Shown: in pieces, positions 9,701 through 18,883 of the stretch
Numbering within the stretch: position 1 is the stretch's first letter
How the letters are laid out: each line of letters opens with the position of its first letter
NCBI GenBank assembly: GCA_000145985.1
Contig: CP002098.1
Location: 620,001-684,000, forward strand
Source of the DNA: Ignisphaera aggregans DSM 17230
GTDB taxonomy: Archaea > Thermoproteota > Thermoprotei_A > Sulfolobales > Ignisphaeraceae
Length of the DNA: 64,000 nucleotides
Reading direction: 5' to 3'
Notes under the pieces: generated by a model
The model's input: the letters and a program-made list of their open reading frames with translations, nothing else
Told to the model about the DNA's origin: nothing
Database searches by the model: none
Translations under genes and position numbers: made by a program

Positions 9701-10111
9701 GTAGGTGTAGGGAAAGATCTGGCTGTAGCCACAGCTTTAGGGGTAGTCCCAAGAATAATGGATTTACTAGCTCCATCGGCTGAACTACAATATACAATGC
9801 TAAACAGTTTTATAGCTGATTTGAAGACAGGTAAAGCAGTATTAGCACAGATATCAGGAATAAATGCTTCGATGGCTATAGAACAAGCTAAGCCTATCAC
9901 CATTACATATACTACTCTAGTGGAACGTAGCTATACTACTACAAGAACTATGACAGAGACTGTCACTACATATTCTATATCAACTATAAGGGAAGTAGTA
10001 AGAGAATATGATAGAGGGTTTATATTAGTCCTAACTATGCTTATGCTAGGAATAGGAATTGCAATAGGGTTCTTAGTGACAAGGCTAATAATAAACAGAC
10101 GTCGTATATAG
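6701..10111 (+). CDS. GH57 amylopullulanase-like surface enzyme
   Basis: 1136 aa. It probably hydrolyses alpha-1,4 and/or alpha-1,6 glucan bonds outside the cell. After a signal peptide, WHFHQPW (44-50) is the classic first GH57 motif. WPAEQ places the likely nucleophile at E309, and LDGENPWEN places the likely acid at D412. The 103-residue spacing is the same as I recall for Thermococcus amylopullulanase. A middle beta domain of DOMON/CBM9 look follows (IDGNINIIEW), then one Glucodextran_C domain (FDLTGFKV, NPWNGPNGF), a Thr-rich stalk and a C-terminal membrane helix with a basic tail. Start is ATG 6701, 50 nt after the preceding gene. The family fixes the mechanism, but the exact bond specificity cannot be read from sequence. 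Confidence 0.93.
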   Translation: MFNNGKTILVVIMISLLILSIPIFTLITLSSIEGQEPIYLAFIWHFHQPWYLDEYNSSFLLPWVRMHSIGNYFKMAYILSKYPSVKVVFTFPGSLLKQLELYLSGIKDYRLIISEKIAYGESLSIDEKIDMLRIPGGFFDINWNRIVDIVPRYRELRDRVQMAFNIYMNLPEDSMKRAVVSEFSEQDFIDLASLFNLFWIDPQILRELYPDIYNLRVKALSSNSIHFTRDDLVRILNVHRDIMSRIIDMYKQLARSGQIELIPVPYSHPLAPIITDFGWFEDFEIHVEKSLDLFKYYFSYEPKGIWPAEQAINDYAAKIFAEKGFLWTVTDQSILSKSGIDGSDPRNYCYPWKATYGDSAIYVFFRDTELSNLISFTYSNWDPVQAVNDLLNKVISRGRQAGAGSIVVIALDGENPWENYEEFGDVFLNTLYSKISELQNQGIIRTVLPSDYISTHSEYAKKLPIGMRIYLDLAGRDISDIPQNYFRDAYGELPRKSVMAQLGEGSWAGGELAIWIGQRQENAAWMLLAKAREDLLKTLNATTIREVSIINPLAVEYLLRAEASDWFWWYGGDGGGTFPANPLFKGYLRSMYRALGVNPPQYLLGDFNPDATPSWTLNIESPKSIETPPKIDGNINIIEWRNSLNISVGYPVPYVLVGMDSDNIYIATMFNTSEINQIGIAIYFTNMYRSVSPYNPGYNALPRCGNTPLGMGLFYEIYIDIAKSIAIVSVADGRGGWIELFKVNQIVVTNNSIELAVPWKYLSLSPGDVSYSVVAVCRGIDLVASSQRLGGTHYLVIPRPIASTTGKVILDIKDPIGDDNGTGTYVYPKNAVFKPGVFDLTGFKVIDQGDKLIFYVYVRDLGGNPWNGPNGFSLQYVQIYVRTTLGVAGKTNTFGLNANLTEDSAWHFALLLAPGWGSDPVPIGERAALVYFNGTTVVQDGILSVYTDVASNAIIAEVAKMVLPDVENAGKWIYTVVLTSYDGYGTDRIRSFSIEATEWVVGVGKDLAVATALGVVPRIMDLLAPSAELQYTMLNSFIADLKTGKAVLAQISGINASMAIEQAKPITITYTTLVERSYTTTRTMTETVTTYSISTIREVVREYDRGFILVLTMLMLGIGIAIGFLVTRLIINRRRI
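9287..9351 (+). repeat. 65-nt exact repeat, copy 2
   Basis: Identical to 5820-5884 and in the same position of the Glucodextran_C module. The GH53 gene on the opposite strand encodes a similar peptide (NPWNGPNGFSLQYIHIYIRT) but with different DNA, so identity is restricted to the two neighbours on the plus strand. Confidence 0.9.
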
Positions 10112-10135
10112 ATATATAGTTCTATAGAAAAGAAA

Positions 10136-10141
10136 TTTTTT
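10136..10141 (+). terminator. T-run after GH57 gene
   Basis: Six consecutive T bases 25 nt after the GH57 stop, between two convergent genes. T-rich tracts act as intrinsic terminators in archaea; nothing more specific is visible. Confidence 0.3.
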
Positions 10142-10177
10142 GTATTAGACTAAAAATATTAAAATGAAATATACTAT

Positions 10178-12610
10178 TTATTTCCTTCTAATGAAGTAAC
10201 CTATAGCAAATCCTATTATTAGTAGAACTAGTGATATTATAGTTGTAGCAATCCATTCTATCATAGTAGTAGTTATTGGAGTTGTTACTATTGTTGTTTC
10301 TACTTCCTTTACTGTTAGTGTTAGGGTTTCTCTAAAAGTTGTTGTAATAGACTCTGTAAGTGTTACTGTTACAGTTGGTACCTGTATAGCAGGTACTATA
10401 GCCATCTTCTTAGTCGATGGATCAAATTTACTTGTCCATTCATATTGTTGTTCTGCTGTAGCTCCATTTGGATATTCATCTGAATATATTGCCATATCAA
10501 AGAACTTTGGCAGAATGCCTACTACTATAGCTGAGGCTATCTTAGGAGTATCACCAGGTTTAGCATATTTAGTTGCATCACATATCCATTCACCACCTCC
10601 AGGAGCAAAACCACGAATTCTATCTGGATTCTCACCTGCCCAGCTTGTTGCAAATACTATAATTCTCCAATACCTTAAGTTTTCCCAGTCCGGCATCAGA
10701 TCTCTAGGTATTATAACTTCAATATAGTTTTCATCGAGATTCGCTGTAACATTGAAATCCTTATCCTCTACAAAAACCTTACCATTAGCGTAATAGAGTG
10801 CTGAGAGTTCTCCTTCAGGTACGGGTGCTGTGCCCCAGCCTGGCGTTATTAGAAGAGCGTATTGCCATTGATAATCTTCTCTCAATTCTATGTTTAGACC
10901 AAATGTATCTTTCCTATATATCATGTTTGTAATTGTGGGATTTGTAGTTCTGATATATATATGTATATATTGTAGACTAAAGCCATTGGGCCCATTCCAA
11001 GGATTACCACCTAGGTCAGCAAGATACACCCTTATATGTATGTTATTACCCATTACCTCAAATGTTGTATGAGTTATATCGAAAACACCAGCTCTATATA
11101 CATTTGCTGTTGGATATCCATAGGCTCCAATACCTTTGTCATCATCTTTTGAATCTGTAATATCTATTGAAAGTTTTTCTAATACAGTGATATTTGCAAT
11201 AACCTCTATATTTGTACCTTTAACATAGCCTTTGTGGGTATAACTTCCTGGTTTATCGAACACAGGAATATCTCCCCAGTCTACAGATGTAGGCTTTATC
11301 GAATGATCTGTATAAACCACTAGAACAGTCTTTGGTAGAATAGGTTTAGATCCAGCGTAGGTAGTTACAGTAATAGGGGAGGGATTATAGAGTTCTAATG
11401 GCTTAATTTCAACGGGTTGGGCTTCATAGACTAATCTGAATACTTTGAGAGAGGGTAGTGCACGGCCATTGAAATCAAATAGTGCTTGGTTCTCCCATGG
11501 ATTCCCCTCTCCAGTTTTCCAACCAGCACCAGGATATGGTATCCAGGTTGCCCCCCAATAGAATATTCCTAGAGCCTTGTCCTTTCCCTCTTCATATAAG
11601 GCTGCTATTAAGTCCCTTATGAAGCTGGCTTGCCCTTGTATACTCGCCTTATATCCTCCCTTAACCTCTAGATCCCTAGATCCAAATATGTTCGGATGTC
11701 CATCAGAGTCATCTAGTGTCCATGCATATGCTGTCTCAGCTACTAATATCTTTTTATCATATCTTTGAACCAATGTTCGTACAAGATTTCTGAAGTCATC
11801 CATTGTTCCATGCCAGTATGGATAGAATGATATTGCTATTACATCAAAACTTACACCACTATTTATCAGTCTATCAATGAAGTTTATATAGAAGTCTGCT
11901 TTTACCCCTGCCAAGTGAATAACAATCTTAATGTTGGGATTTACATCCTTAACAGCGGAAATCGCCGCTTTGAGTAACCCAACAAACTGAGTCCAGTTGG
12001 CAGCGCTTCCATCTGGCCAGAGAAATCCATTATTTATTTCATTTCCTATTTGTACCATATCGGGTAATGCGTTATGCTCAGCCATGTATTTCAGCGCATT
12101 GTATGTCCAGTTGTATACAGCTTCAACAAGTTCTGGGTATGACAAGTTTGCCCATGCTTTAGGCTTGCTCTGCTTGCTTGGATCTGCCCACCAATCACTA
12201 TAGTGGAAGTCTATAAGAACTCCAAACCCCTTAGCTTTAGCTTTAGCAGCAAAATCCGTCATCCTAGGCAGATCGCAGTTACCCCCACCGTACGGTCTGC
12301 CTTGTTCGTCGTATGGATCATTCCATACTCTCAATCTGATCCAGTTAACGCCATTCTCCTTCAGTATGTCTAGAAGGTCTCTCTCAACGCCGTTTTCATC
12401 ATAATACTTTCCACCTAGCTCAATAATCCACGGAGCTTCAGAGGCATCAACACCCCTAATAAAATCTACAGGTAGTCCTGGAACTGGGTTGATAATGACT
12501 GGATCACCTTCTGTATATGATTTATTACATATTTGTAGAGATGGTATAGCCAATATAAGTATCATCAGTATTATACCCATCACTCTATCAAAGTCTTTTT
12601 GAAGCCTCAT
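10178..12610 (-). CDS. GH53 endo-beta-1,4-galactanase, surface anchored
   Basis: 810 aa. It is predicted to cut beta-1,4-galactan side chains outside the cell. Signal peptide 1-35. The GH53 barrel begins FIRGVDASEAP (50-60) and carries LRVWNDPYDEQG and DFHYSDWWADP. The acid/base is E191 in QIGNEINNG and the nucleophile is E292 in VAETAYAW. A short Ig-like domain of Big_4 type follows (VVYTDHSIKP), then a Glucodextran_C domain, a Thr-rich stalk, a TM helix and an IRRK tail, the same architecture as its plus-strand neighbours. Start is ATG 12610, preceded by GGAGGT and AGGTG boxes. It lies downstream of, and on the same strand as, a sugar ABC importer, suggesting that the released galacto-oligosaccharides are imported by it. 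Confidence 0.93.
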   Translation of the reverse strand: MRLQKDFDRVMGIILMILILAIPSLQICNKSYTEGDPVIINPVPGLPVDFIRGVDASEAPWIIELGGKYYDENGVERDLLDILKENGVNWIRLRVWNDPYDEQGRPYGGGNCDLPRMTDFAAKAKAKGFGVLIDFHYSDWWADPSKQSKPKAWANLSYPELVEAVYNWTYNALKYMAEHNALPDMVQIGNEINNGFLWPDGSAANWTQFVGLLKAAISAVKDVNPNIKIVIHLAGVKADFYINFIDRLINSGVSFDVIAISFYPYWHGTMDDFRNLVRTLVQRYDKKILVAETAYAWTLDDSDGHPNIFGSRDLEVKGGYKASIQGQASFIRDLIAALYEEGKDKALGIFYWGATWIPYPGAGWKTGEGNPWENQALFDFNGRALPSLKVFRLVYEAQPVEIKPLELYNPSPITVTTYAGSKPILPKTVLVVYTDHSIKPTSVDWGDIPVFDKPGSYTHKGYVKGTNIEVIANITVLEKLSIDITDSKDDDKGIGAYGYPTANVYRAGVFDITHTTFEVMGNNIHIRVYLADLGGNPWNGPNGFSLQYIHIYIRTTNPTITNMIYRKDTFGLNIELREDYQWQYALLITPGWGTAPVPEGELSALYYANGKVFVEDKDFNVTANLDENYIEVIIPRDLMPDWENLRYWRIIVFATSWAGENPDRIRGFAPGGGEWICDATKYAKPGDTPKIASAIVVGILPKFFDMAIYSDEYPNGATAEQQYEWTSKFDPSTKKMAIVPAIQVPTVTVTLTESITTTFRETLTLTVKEVETTIVTTPITTTMIEWIATTIISLVLLIIGFAIGYFIRRK

Positions 12611-12652
12611 TAGCTATAACACCTAACCTCCAATTACATATATGATAAACAA

Positions 12653-12666
12653 GTTATAAGTATTTT
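12653..12666 (-). promoter_or_regulatory. TATA-like element before GH53 gene
   Basis: On the minus strand the sequence reads atacttataacttg about 45-55 bases before the GH53 start, followed by GGAGGT. This fits an archaeal TATA box with a short 5' leader carrying a Shine-Dalgarno box. Confidence 0.35.
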
Positions 12667-12776
12667 TGAGTAATGGTACTATTTACGGTTCATACCATAT
12701 CTATGGATTGAACAACACTTAGATTTGTTAATAGGGTTAATTCGGAGGAAAAAATAAAATGGTTGAAGTTACGTGA

Positions 12777-13634
12777 TTAACCTTTAGCTATTCCAAGTCT
12801 ATATGCTTCACCTATATACCTTTGAGCTAAAGCAAATAACACAATTATTGGAGTACCATATATTAATGAGGCTGCTGCAAATGTTCCAGGCTCCATAACC
12901 CCTACTTGTCCTGCTGCAGATTCATATATATATCTCCCAAGGGTTGTTATCCCCATGATATTGGCTATTATAAATTCACCCCAAGCACTCATAAATGCTA
13001 ACATTGCTATTATTATATATGCAGCTTTAGATGCTGGTAAAATAACTCGAAATATTATCATTAACCAGCTAGCACCATCTATGAAAGCTGCTTCATCTAG
13101 TTCCTTAGGGAGTTGATCAAAGTAGCTCTTTACAAGCCATGTTTGAAAAGGTATGAGACCTGAAACATATATGAATGGAAGTGTCATTGGATTTATTAGC
13201 TTTATACCAAAAGCTTGAAGTCTCATTAGGAACATGTAGAGTGCTAGAACAGCTATTATCCCAATTCCTCCTCCAGCTTGGCTCACTATAAGATAGAAGT
13301 AAAGTAGTGAATCCCGGCCACGAAAGCTAAATCTAGAGAATGCATAACCAGCTGGAATAATTATGGTTATAGCTAGTATCACTGTTATGCTTGCTATTAT
13401 AAGTGTTGTCGTAAGAGCACTAATGAATCTACTATTCATTAAGGTATTTAGAAAGTTATTTAGTGTAATACCATATGTGATGAGCTGTCGGAAATCTATT
13501 AAAATTATTGTTGGTTTACCTATCAATGCTTGGGCGACTATAAATGCTATTGGATACATTAACGACATTGCAATCATTATAGCAAAAATTGTAAGAGCAA
13601 TCTTAGCAATAACAAGCTTTATTGTGATTACCAT
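12777..13634 (-). CDS. Sugar ABC transporter permease (MalG type)
   Basis: 285 aa with six membrane helices. The inner-membrane coupling loop reads ELDEAAFIDGASWLMIIFRV followed by ILP, which is the EAA motif (EAAxxDGAsxxxxfxxxxLP) of carbohydrate-uptake permeases that contacts the MalK-type ATPase. The C-terminus (IGEAYRLGIAKG) also matches MalG proteins, which usually end G(x)GLTxGAVKG. It follows the MalF-like gene by 6 nt, so the two are translated together, and lies upstream of the GH53 galactanase. Likely substrates are galacto- or malto-oligosaccharides; this is inference from context. Confidence 0.92.
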   Translation of the reverse strand: MVITIKLVIAKIALTIFAIMIAMSLMYPIAFIVAQALIGKPTIILIDFRQLITYGITLNNFLNTLMNSRFISALTTTLIIASITVILAITIIIPAGYAFSRFSFRGRDSLLYFYLIVSQAGGGIGIIAVLALYMFLMRLQAFGIKLINPMTLPFIYVSGLIPFQTWLVKSYFDQLPKELDEAAFIDGASWLMIIFRVILPASKAAYIIIAMLAFMSAWGEFIIANIMGITTLGRYIYESAAGQVGVMEPGTFAAASLIYGTPIIVLFALAQRYIGEAYRLGIAKG

Positions 13635-13640
13635 TACAAC

Positions 13641-15098
13641 TCACCTCTGGCTTCTACTAGTGGCTATAAACCATATTGAGACATATGTCAGTATTATTAA
13701 GAGTATGACTAGATAGAGTGATGCCGCATATCCCCATTCATTGTCTATCATAACTTTATAGTAGCCTAAAAGAATCAGCATTTCATTCTTATATCCAACG
13801 CTAGTTCCTATATATGGAATAGTTATGGGTCCAACAGGTCCTCCTCCATTAAGAAGTAGCGGTATCATGAAAGCTTGTAATGAGGCACCAGTTGTCAGAA
13901 TAGTTGCAACCATTAGAGGTCTAGATATGAGAGGAAACATAATTTTTTTCAGCCTAAGCCACAGACTAGCACCATCAATATATGATGCCTCAATAACTTC
14001 CTTAGATACTCCGGTAAGTGCTCCTTGAGTGATGGTCATTATAAATGGGTATGCTAACCACATCTCAAAGAGACAGTACACTATAAATGCATCCCACTCA
14101 AATGCATTAATATTCAAATGGAAAAGCATTCCGAGCTGACCATTTGGTAGGAATAAGAATTTCCAAGCTAGAGCAGACATAAGAAATGGTGTAGCCCATG
14201 GAATAAGCAGTATAGCTCTAAGCACTCTACGCCCATATATCATAGGTGTTGAATAGAATAAAGCTAGTAATAATCCTGCAAATACTTTCATAGGAACGCT
14301 AACAGCTGTAAATGCTAAGGTTTTGAATAGTGAATTGTAGAAACGAGGATCTTTAAACAATTTGACGAAATTATCTAGTCCTACGAATTTTAGTGTCAAT
14401 TCATTAAGTCTACTATTTGCACTATCAATAAATTTATCTATATAGCCCTCATAGTCTATCTGAAGCATTGAGAAATAACCTAGAAGATAACTAGAGATGT
14501 TTAACCCGGTATATACCTGCCTCGACAATTCTTCAGTACTTACCCCTCGAAAGGATATGATTGAATATGTATAGAGTTGGCCTATGATACTATATAATGA
14601 ATCCATTCTATCTAGCATATCTCTTGGAATTATATCTAAATCTGTTTGATAACCGAGTTCTGTACAGTTAAATACTTTAGAAAATTTTATTAGTATATTA
14701 CTTAGATTGGTGGTAGCTTCTCTAGCTGTTTTTATATATTGTCGAAGGAGGGTAACGTTATTTTGAATATCTCCTGCTGCAATAATTCTTGACATGTTTA
14801 GGAGTGCCTTGCTTATGATATTTAGATCTGAAGTAGTAATATTGACTATTGTTTGTACCCTCCCTCTATGTTCAGACGATGTCCTTAGAAGTTCTGCACA
14901 TGCAATAGCATTTTTTATTGATGCTATTTTCTCAGGGCTTGGAGCAACATTATATCTATTAGCATCTGTAAATGCCAATCCTATTGAGAATATCATAGGC
15001 CATATATTGAAGAATACATACATGACAATACTTGGAAGAACGAGAATCAATGCAATTTTTATTGGAAAAAGTATTTTTTTAGGGTCAGAGTATTTCAT
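13641..15098 (-). CDS. Sugar ABC transporter permease (MalF type) with long outer insert
   Basis: 485 aa, longer than usual MalF-type permeases of about 290-320 aa. After a first helix (residues about 10-35), about 210 hydrophilic, mostly helical residues follow before the permease core resumes (LKTLAFTAVSVPMKVFAG). The EAA loop reads EVIEASYIDGASLWLRL with FPLI after it. The insert probably faces outside and could contact the binding protein, by analogy with the extra loop of E. coli MalF, although there it lies between helices 3 and 4 rather than after helix 1. The gene sits 32 nt after the binding-protein gene and 6 nt before MalG. Confidence 0.9.
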   Translation of the reverse strand: MKYSDPKKILFPIKIALILVLPSIVMYVFFNIWPMIFSIGLAFTDANRYNVAPSPEKIASIKNAIACAELLRTSSEHRGRVQTIVNITTSDLNIISKALLNMSRIIAAGDIQNNVTLLRQYIKTAREATTNLSNILIKFSKVFNCTELGYQTDLDIIPRDMLDRMDSLYSIIGQLYTYSIISFRGVSTEELSRQVYTGLNISSYLLGYFSMLQIDYEGYIDKFIDSANSRLNELTLKFVGLDNFVKLFKDPRFYNSLFKTLAFTAVSVPMKVFAGLLLALFYSTPMIYGRRVLRAILLIPWATPFLMSALAWKFLFLPNGQLGMLFHLNINAFEWDAFIVYCLFEMWLAYPFIMTITQGALTGVSKEVIEASYIDGASLWLRLKKIMFPLISRPLMVATILTTGASLQAFMIPLLLNGGGPVGPITIPYIGTSVGYKNEMLILLGYYKVMIDNEWGYAASLYLVILLIILTYVSIWFIATSRSQR

Positions 15099-15130
15099 TT
15101 GGCCCGACCATTTAGATTCTATATAAAGTG

Positions 15131-16759
15131 TTATGACTGAATCTTTGGTGCTACAGCGGCATATGCTTCATCCAGATACTGGTCAACTACTCCAAGAGCA
15201 GCTTTAACAGCTTCATCAATACTTCCAGTATTTGATAGTGTTGTTGTATAGACTTGTAGTATTGATTGTATGTACTGATCTACACCCCATACAACCTGCA
15301 TGTTCTTATCCTTGGGCATTGGAACGCTAGACATTACTTGTTCAAAGAATCCATAGACAACTTTGAATATTGGATCTTCATCCATATGTGTGTTAATATA
15401 GTCTGCAACACTAAGCTTAACTGGTACATAGCCATTTCCTTTAACTAGCTTTAACAATACATCATCATTTAAGGTTAGGTATAGTACTAATAATGCGGCA
15501 GCATATTTTCTCTCGGAGCCTCCAGCCATAGCCATTACTGATATATACATGTTTCTAAATCCGCTCCATGGCTTAGGACTTCTTCCATCAATCTCAGGGA
15601 ATGGAATCACAGTAAAATTGTTAATACCTAAGGTGCTTTTAGCATATGAGACATCACAAGGACCAGATATGTAAATCGGAGCTTTACCTTCTCCAAATAG
15701 CCTTCTTTGATAGTCGTGACCTAGATCTGTTACATCCATATATCTCAGAACATTGCTTATAAAGAACTTCATAGCCTCCTTAACTTCTGATGAATTCACA
15801 CCTAGTCTCTTCGATGATTCATCATACCAATATCCGTTAAAAGCTGTAGCCCAGGGATTCAGATGATAGATACCTGCTATCTGTCCAGAAATCCCATAAG
15901 TTTTGGCACTAGGATTATAGAACTGTTCCATTAGACTCCTTAATTCATTAAACGTCTTAGGTATATTGGAGACAAGCTGTGTATTGATGAATAGTGCTAT
16001 AGCTTCACCAGCGTATGGCAATCCATAGGTCTTACCACCATATCTAACAGCCGATAGAGCAGCTGGTACAAATATATCCTGCCTCTGAAGATCCACAATA
16101 GCTTCATAGCCTATTATATCTTCAAGTGCTACAATGTAGCCGGCATCGGCCATCCACCCAATCCAGTCATGAGCCCATGTAAAGACATCTGGAGCATTTC
16201 CTATCAATGCCTCCCTCTGATCTGGTGGTAGTGCACCAGCTGCTACTACTGCTGATTGCATATCACCCATACCACCATAAGCTATAATCTTTACGTTAAC
16301 CCCAGGGAATTGCTGCATGAACATATTTATTACTTCTTCAAATGTAGGTCTCTCTTCAGGAGCTAATGAATGTCCAAAGTATATAGTTACCGAGACTTCA
16401 CCTCTCTTAGCTCTCTCGACAAAATCTGCAAACTCAGGTGTGACACGAAGTGTTACCCCTGATATTGTTATTGTAGTTGTTGTTGGAGTTGGTGAGGGAC
16501 TAGTAGTTGAGGTAGTAGGACTTGGGATTGTTGTAGGGCTACTCGTAGGACTAGTTGTGGGTGTAGTAGTAGGAGTTGTTGTAGCTGTAGGTGATGGTGT
16601 TGATATTTGTGTAGTAGGACTTGGAGCTGTCTGCGTAGGTGTTGGTGTAGGTCCTTGTTGAGATATATAGTAGATTGCAACGCCTAGAATAGCTATAATA
16701 ACTATTGCTATTATAGCTATGGAAGCTGTTCTTGAAATGGCTTTACTAATTAAACCCAT
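15131..16759 (-). CDS. Extracellular sugar-binding protein of ABC importer
   Basis: 542 aa, family 1 solute-binding type. A signal/anchor helix (residues about 10-33) is followed by a Pro/Thr/Ser linker of about 60 residues (runs such as TTTPTTTPTTSP), and then the two-lobed binding fold beginning VTIYFGHSLAPEE. Motifs typical of the family include YGLPYAGEAIALFIN and APIYISGPCDVSYAKSTLG, with a late WGVDQYI. The linker resembles that of other archaeal surface-tethered binding proteins and is likely glycosylated. It is the first gene of the binding-permease-permease operon. The ligand cannot be told from sequence; the two nearby glycosidases point to galactan or alpha-glucan fragments. Confidence 0.92.
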   Translation of the reverse strand: MGLISKAISRTASIAIIAIVIIAILGVAIYYISQQGPTPTPTQTAPSPTTQISTPSPTATTTPTTTPTTSPTSSPTTIPSPTTSTTSPSPTPTTTTITISGVTLRVTPEFADFVERAKRGEVSVTIYFGHSLAPEERPTFEEVINMFMQQFPGVNVKIIAYGGMGDMQSAVVAAGALPPDQREALIGNAPDVFTWAHDWIGWMADAGYIVALEDIIGYEAIVDLQRQDIFVPAALSAVRYGGKTYGLPYAGEAIALFINTQLVSNIPKTFNELRSLMEQFYNPSAKTYGISGQIAGIYHLNPWATAFNGYWYDESSKRLGVNSSEVKEAMKFFISNVLRYMDVTDLGHDYQRRLFGEGKAPIYISGPCDVSYAKSTLGINNFTVIPFPEIDGRSPKPWSGFRNMYISVMAMAGGSERKYAAALLVLYLTLNDDVLLKLVKGNGYVPVKLSVADYINTHMDEDPIFKVVYGFFEQVMSSVPMPKDKNMQVVWGVDQYIQSILQVYTTTLSNTGSIDEAVKAALGVVDQYLDEAYAAVAPKIQS

Positions 16760-16979
16760 ATTAGAGACCCCGTAGCTATAACTACTAGTTTTAGGTGGTT
16801 ATAAATCTTGTTGAGTGTTAATCTAACAATGAATATATATGAATTGAATGTAGTTTAAACAAGCTAAATTTAGCTATATTGTTTATTGCTAAATGTTTTG
16901 GATAGACTTATAGATTTAAAGAATTGTTTTAAGCTATTCTAGACTATTTATAGTAATAATGTTCTAGAGGATATCGTGT

Positions 16980-18095
16980 TTAAGCTATTAGATTCTCTGT
17001 TTTGGCATCGAACAGAAGTACTTTATTCCAGTCTACTATAAGGTAGACCTTCTCACCCATATTATATTTTACACCTGGTGGAGCTTTAGCTTTGACCATT
17101 GTATTGCCTAATTTAACATTAACTATTGTTTCAGAGCCAAGAGACTCTGTTATAAGTACTTCTGTAGGTATGGAGCCGGGGACAGCTTCTCTACTTATAC
17201 TTAAATGTTCAGGGCGAATGCCTATGAAAATTTCTGGTCCATATCCATGGAATTCTATCTCCTTGTATATATCTTCATCAAGTATCTTTTCAAATCCTTC
17301 ACATATAATCACAGGTTTTTTATCTCTATGATCTATTCTACATGGAATCATATTCATAGGTGGAACTCCTATAAATCCCGCTACAAATACATTTGATGGT
17401 TTATTGTAGAGTTCATCTGGTGTACCTACCTGCTGAACTCTACCCTTATTTAGTACTGCTATTCTATCTGCCATACTCATAGCCTCTGCCTGGTCATGGG
17501 TAACATATATTGTTGTTATACCCAGCTTCTTTTGAAGCCTCTTTAATTCTGCACGCATAAGTAGTCTTAGCTTTGCATCTAAGTTGCTTAGTGGTTCATC
17601 CATTAGAAACACCTTGGGTTGTCTAACCAGAGCTCTAGCCAAAGCCACACGCTGCTGTTCTCCACCACTTAACTGACTAGGTTTACGATTCAGAAGATGT
17701 TCTATTCCAAGCATATTGGCAACTTCAACTACCCTCTTTCTTATCTCATCATCAGATATTTTTAGCTGTCTCTTTCTTGCAATCAATGGAAACGCGATAT
17801 TTTCATATACTGTCATATGCGGATATAATGCATAGTTCTGAAACACCATGGCAATATCCCTATCCTTTGGATGTACATTGTTAACCAACTTATCATCAAT
17901 ATAGATGTCCCCTTCATCAGGAAACTCTAGACCTGCTATAAGCCTTAGTATTGTAGTTTTACCACTACCAGAAGGACCTAACAAACAGAAAAACTCTCCA
18001 TCACTTATATCTAGATTGACATGATCTACAGCAACTACATTTCCAAATCTCTTAACAACATTTACAAGTCTAACCTTAGCCAATGATATCCCCAC
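16980..18095 (-). CDS. MalK/UgpC-type ABC transporter ATPase
   Basis: 371 aa. Walker A GPSGSGKT (40-47), Q-loop in [10 protein letters not shown], signature LSGGEQQR (142-149), Walker B VFLMDEP (162-168), D-loop SNLD and switch histidine in VTHDQAEAM. The C-terminal third is the OB/TOBE domain ([16 protein letters not shown]) of CUT1 carbohydrate importers. It should power the adjacent binding protein and permeases. It is separated from the binding-protein gene by 220 nt, so it may have its own promoter. The annotated start is GTG 18095, but a TTG four codons later follows a GGGGAT box and is equally likely. Confidence 0.93.
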   Translation of the reverse strand: MGISLAKVRLVNVVKRFGNVVAVDHVNLDISDGEFFCLLGPSGSGKTTILRLIAGLEFPDEGDIYIDDKLVNNVHPKDRDIAMVFQNYALYPHMTVYENIAFPLIARKRQLKISDDEIRKRVVEVANMLGIEHLLNRKPSQLSGGEQQRVALARALVRQPKVFLMDEPLSNLDAKLRLLMRAELKRLQKKLGITTIYVTHDQAEAMSMADRIAVLNKGRVQQVGTPDELYNKPSNVFVAGFIGVPPMNMIPCRIDHRDKKPVIICEGFEKILDEDIYKEIEFHGYGPEIFIGIRPEHLSISREAVPGSIPTEVLITESLGSETIVNVKLGNTMVKAKAPPGVKYNMGEKVYLIVDWNKVLLFDAKTENLIA

Positions 18096-18334
18096 TAAAT
18101 GAATTTAGGTTTAGCTTTCCATAACTACTCTGCTGTGAGAGTTATTAAAGCGTTAGTGTTATATTTTCATTCATTTGATATTCATGCTCAGTACATTTGA
18201 TTTTTATTGACATTACAGTACATGAAGATCTATCTAATAATAATCTAGAGATTGTAAATATAGATTGTATTGAGGAGTTTGAGAGCTCAACGAGTTTTTA
18301 CCCTCTGTAGATATATGGAGCAAGGTGGATAGCT

Positions 18335-18793
18335 GTGCTCCAGGACGCTACAAAGATGAGGATCCTTTCCCTTGCCTTCGCTTTGGAGAGAGGTGTGCTG
18401 GCATATATGAGTACCAGGAGTCTATACGATGCCTATTGGACTGTGATGAATAAGCTTGAGGATGGGGGTGATGAAGATCTGAAGAATTTGGTTCGGGTAC
18501 ACTGGGGAGATATCGCAGAGAGGATTAAGGCTATTGCAGCTACAGCCTGGAAAATCTTTGATGAGCTTGTAGAGTTAGAGATTGGTCGTATAAAAGAGGT
18601 TATGAGGAAGATACTTATAAGTGAAATACTTCGGTATGTCGATAGCTATGACATAGCTCGAGACATAAATAGAGCTCTAACAAAAATTGCCGAAGAATTT
18701 GGGTCTAAGATCCTCAAAGCTGTTAGCGATGAATGTGAAAAACTTGCAGAAGAACTAATCAAAAAAGCTGAAGAGAAGCCTCAACCACCATAG
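18335..18793 (+). CDS. Hypothetical helical protein
   Basis: 152 aa from GTG 18335, preceded by AAGGTGGA at suitable distance. The whole chain is predicted helical and highly charged (for example LVELEIGRIKEVMRKIL, ending IKKAEEKPQPP). It contains no membrane segment and no motif I recognise. A weakly similar-looking helical protein of 126 aa is at 28066-28446, but I cannot show homology. Next on the same strand, about 90 nt on, is a coiled-coil nuclease-like gene. Confidence 0.65.
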   Translation: MLQDATKMRILSLAFALERGVLAYMSTRSLYDAYWTVMNKLEDGGDEDLKNLVRVHWGDIAERIKAIAATAWKIFDELVELEIGRIKEVMRKILISEILRYVDSYDIARDINRALTKIAEEFGSKILKAVSDECEKLAEELIKKAEEKPQPP

Positions 18794-18883
18794 AAACAGG
18801 TATAGCATCCATTAGATTAGGAGGTAAAACACCTCTAACAAAACACTTTTTAACCCTCTAGCTACTCTATGGTGAGGAGATAT

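Noticed and set aside
16317-16680. Long open frames with runs of V/G or Q/L
   Set aside because: They are out-of-frame readings of the Thr/Pro linker DNA of the sugar-binding protein.
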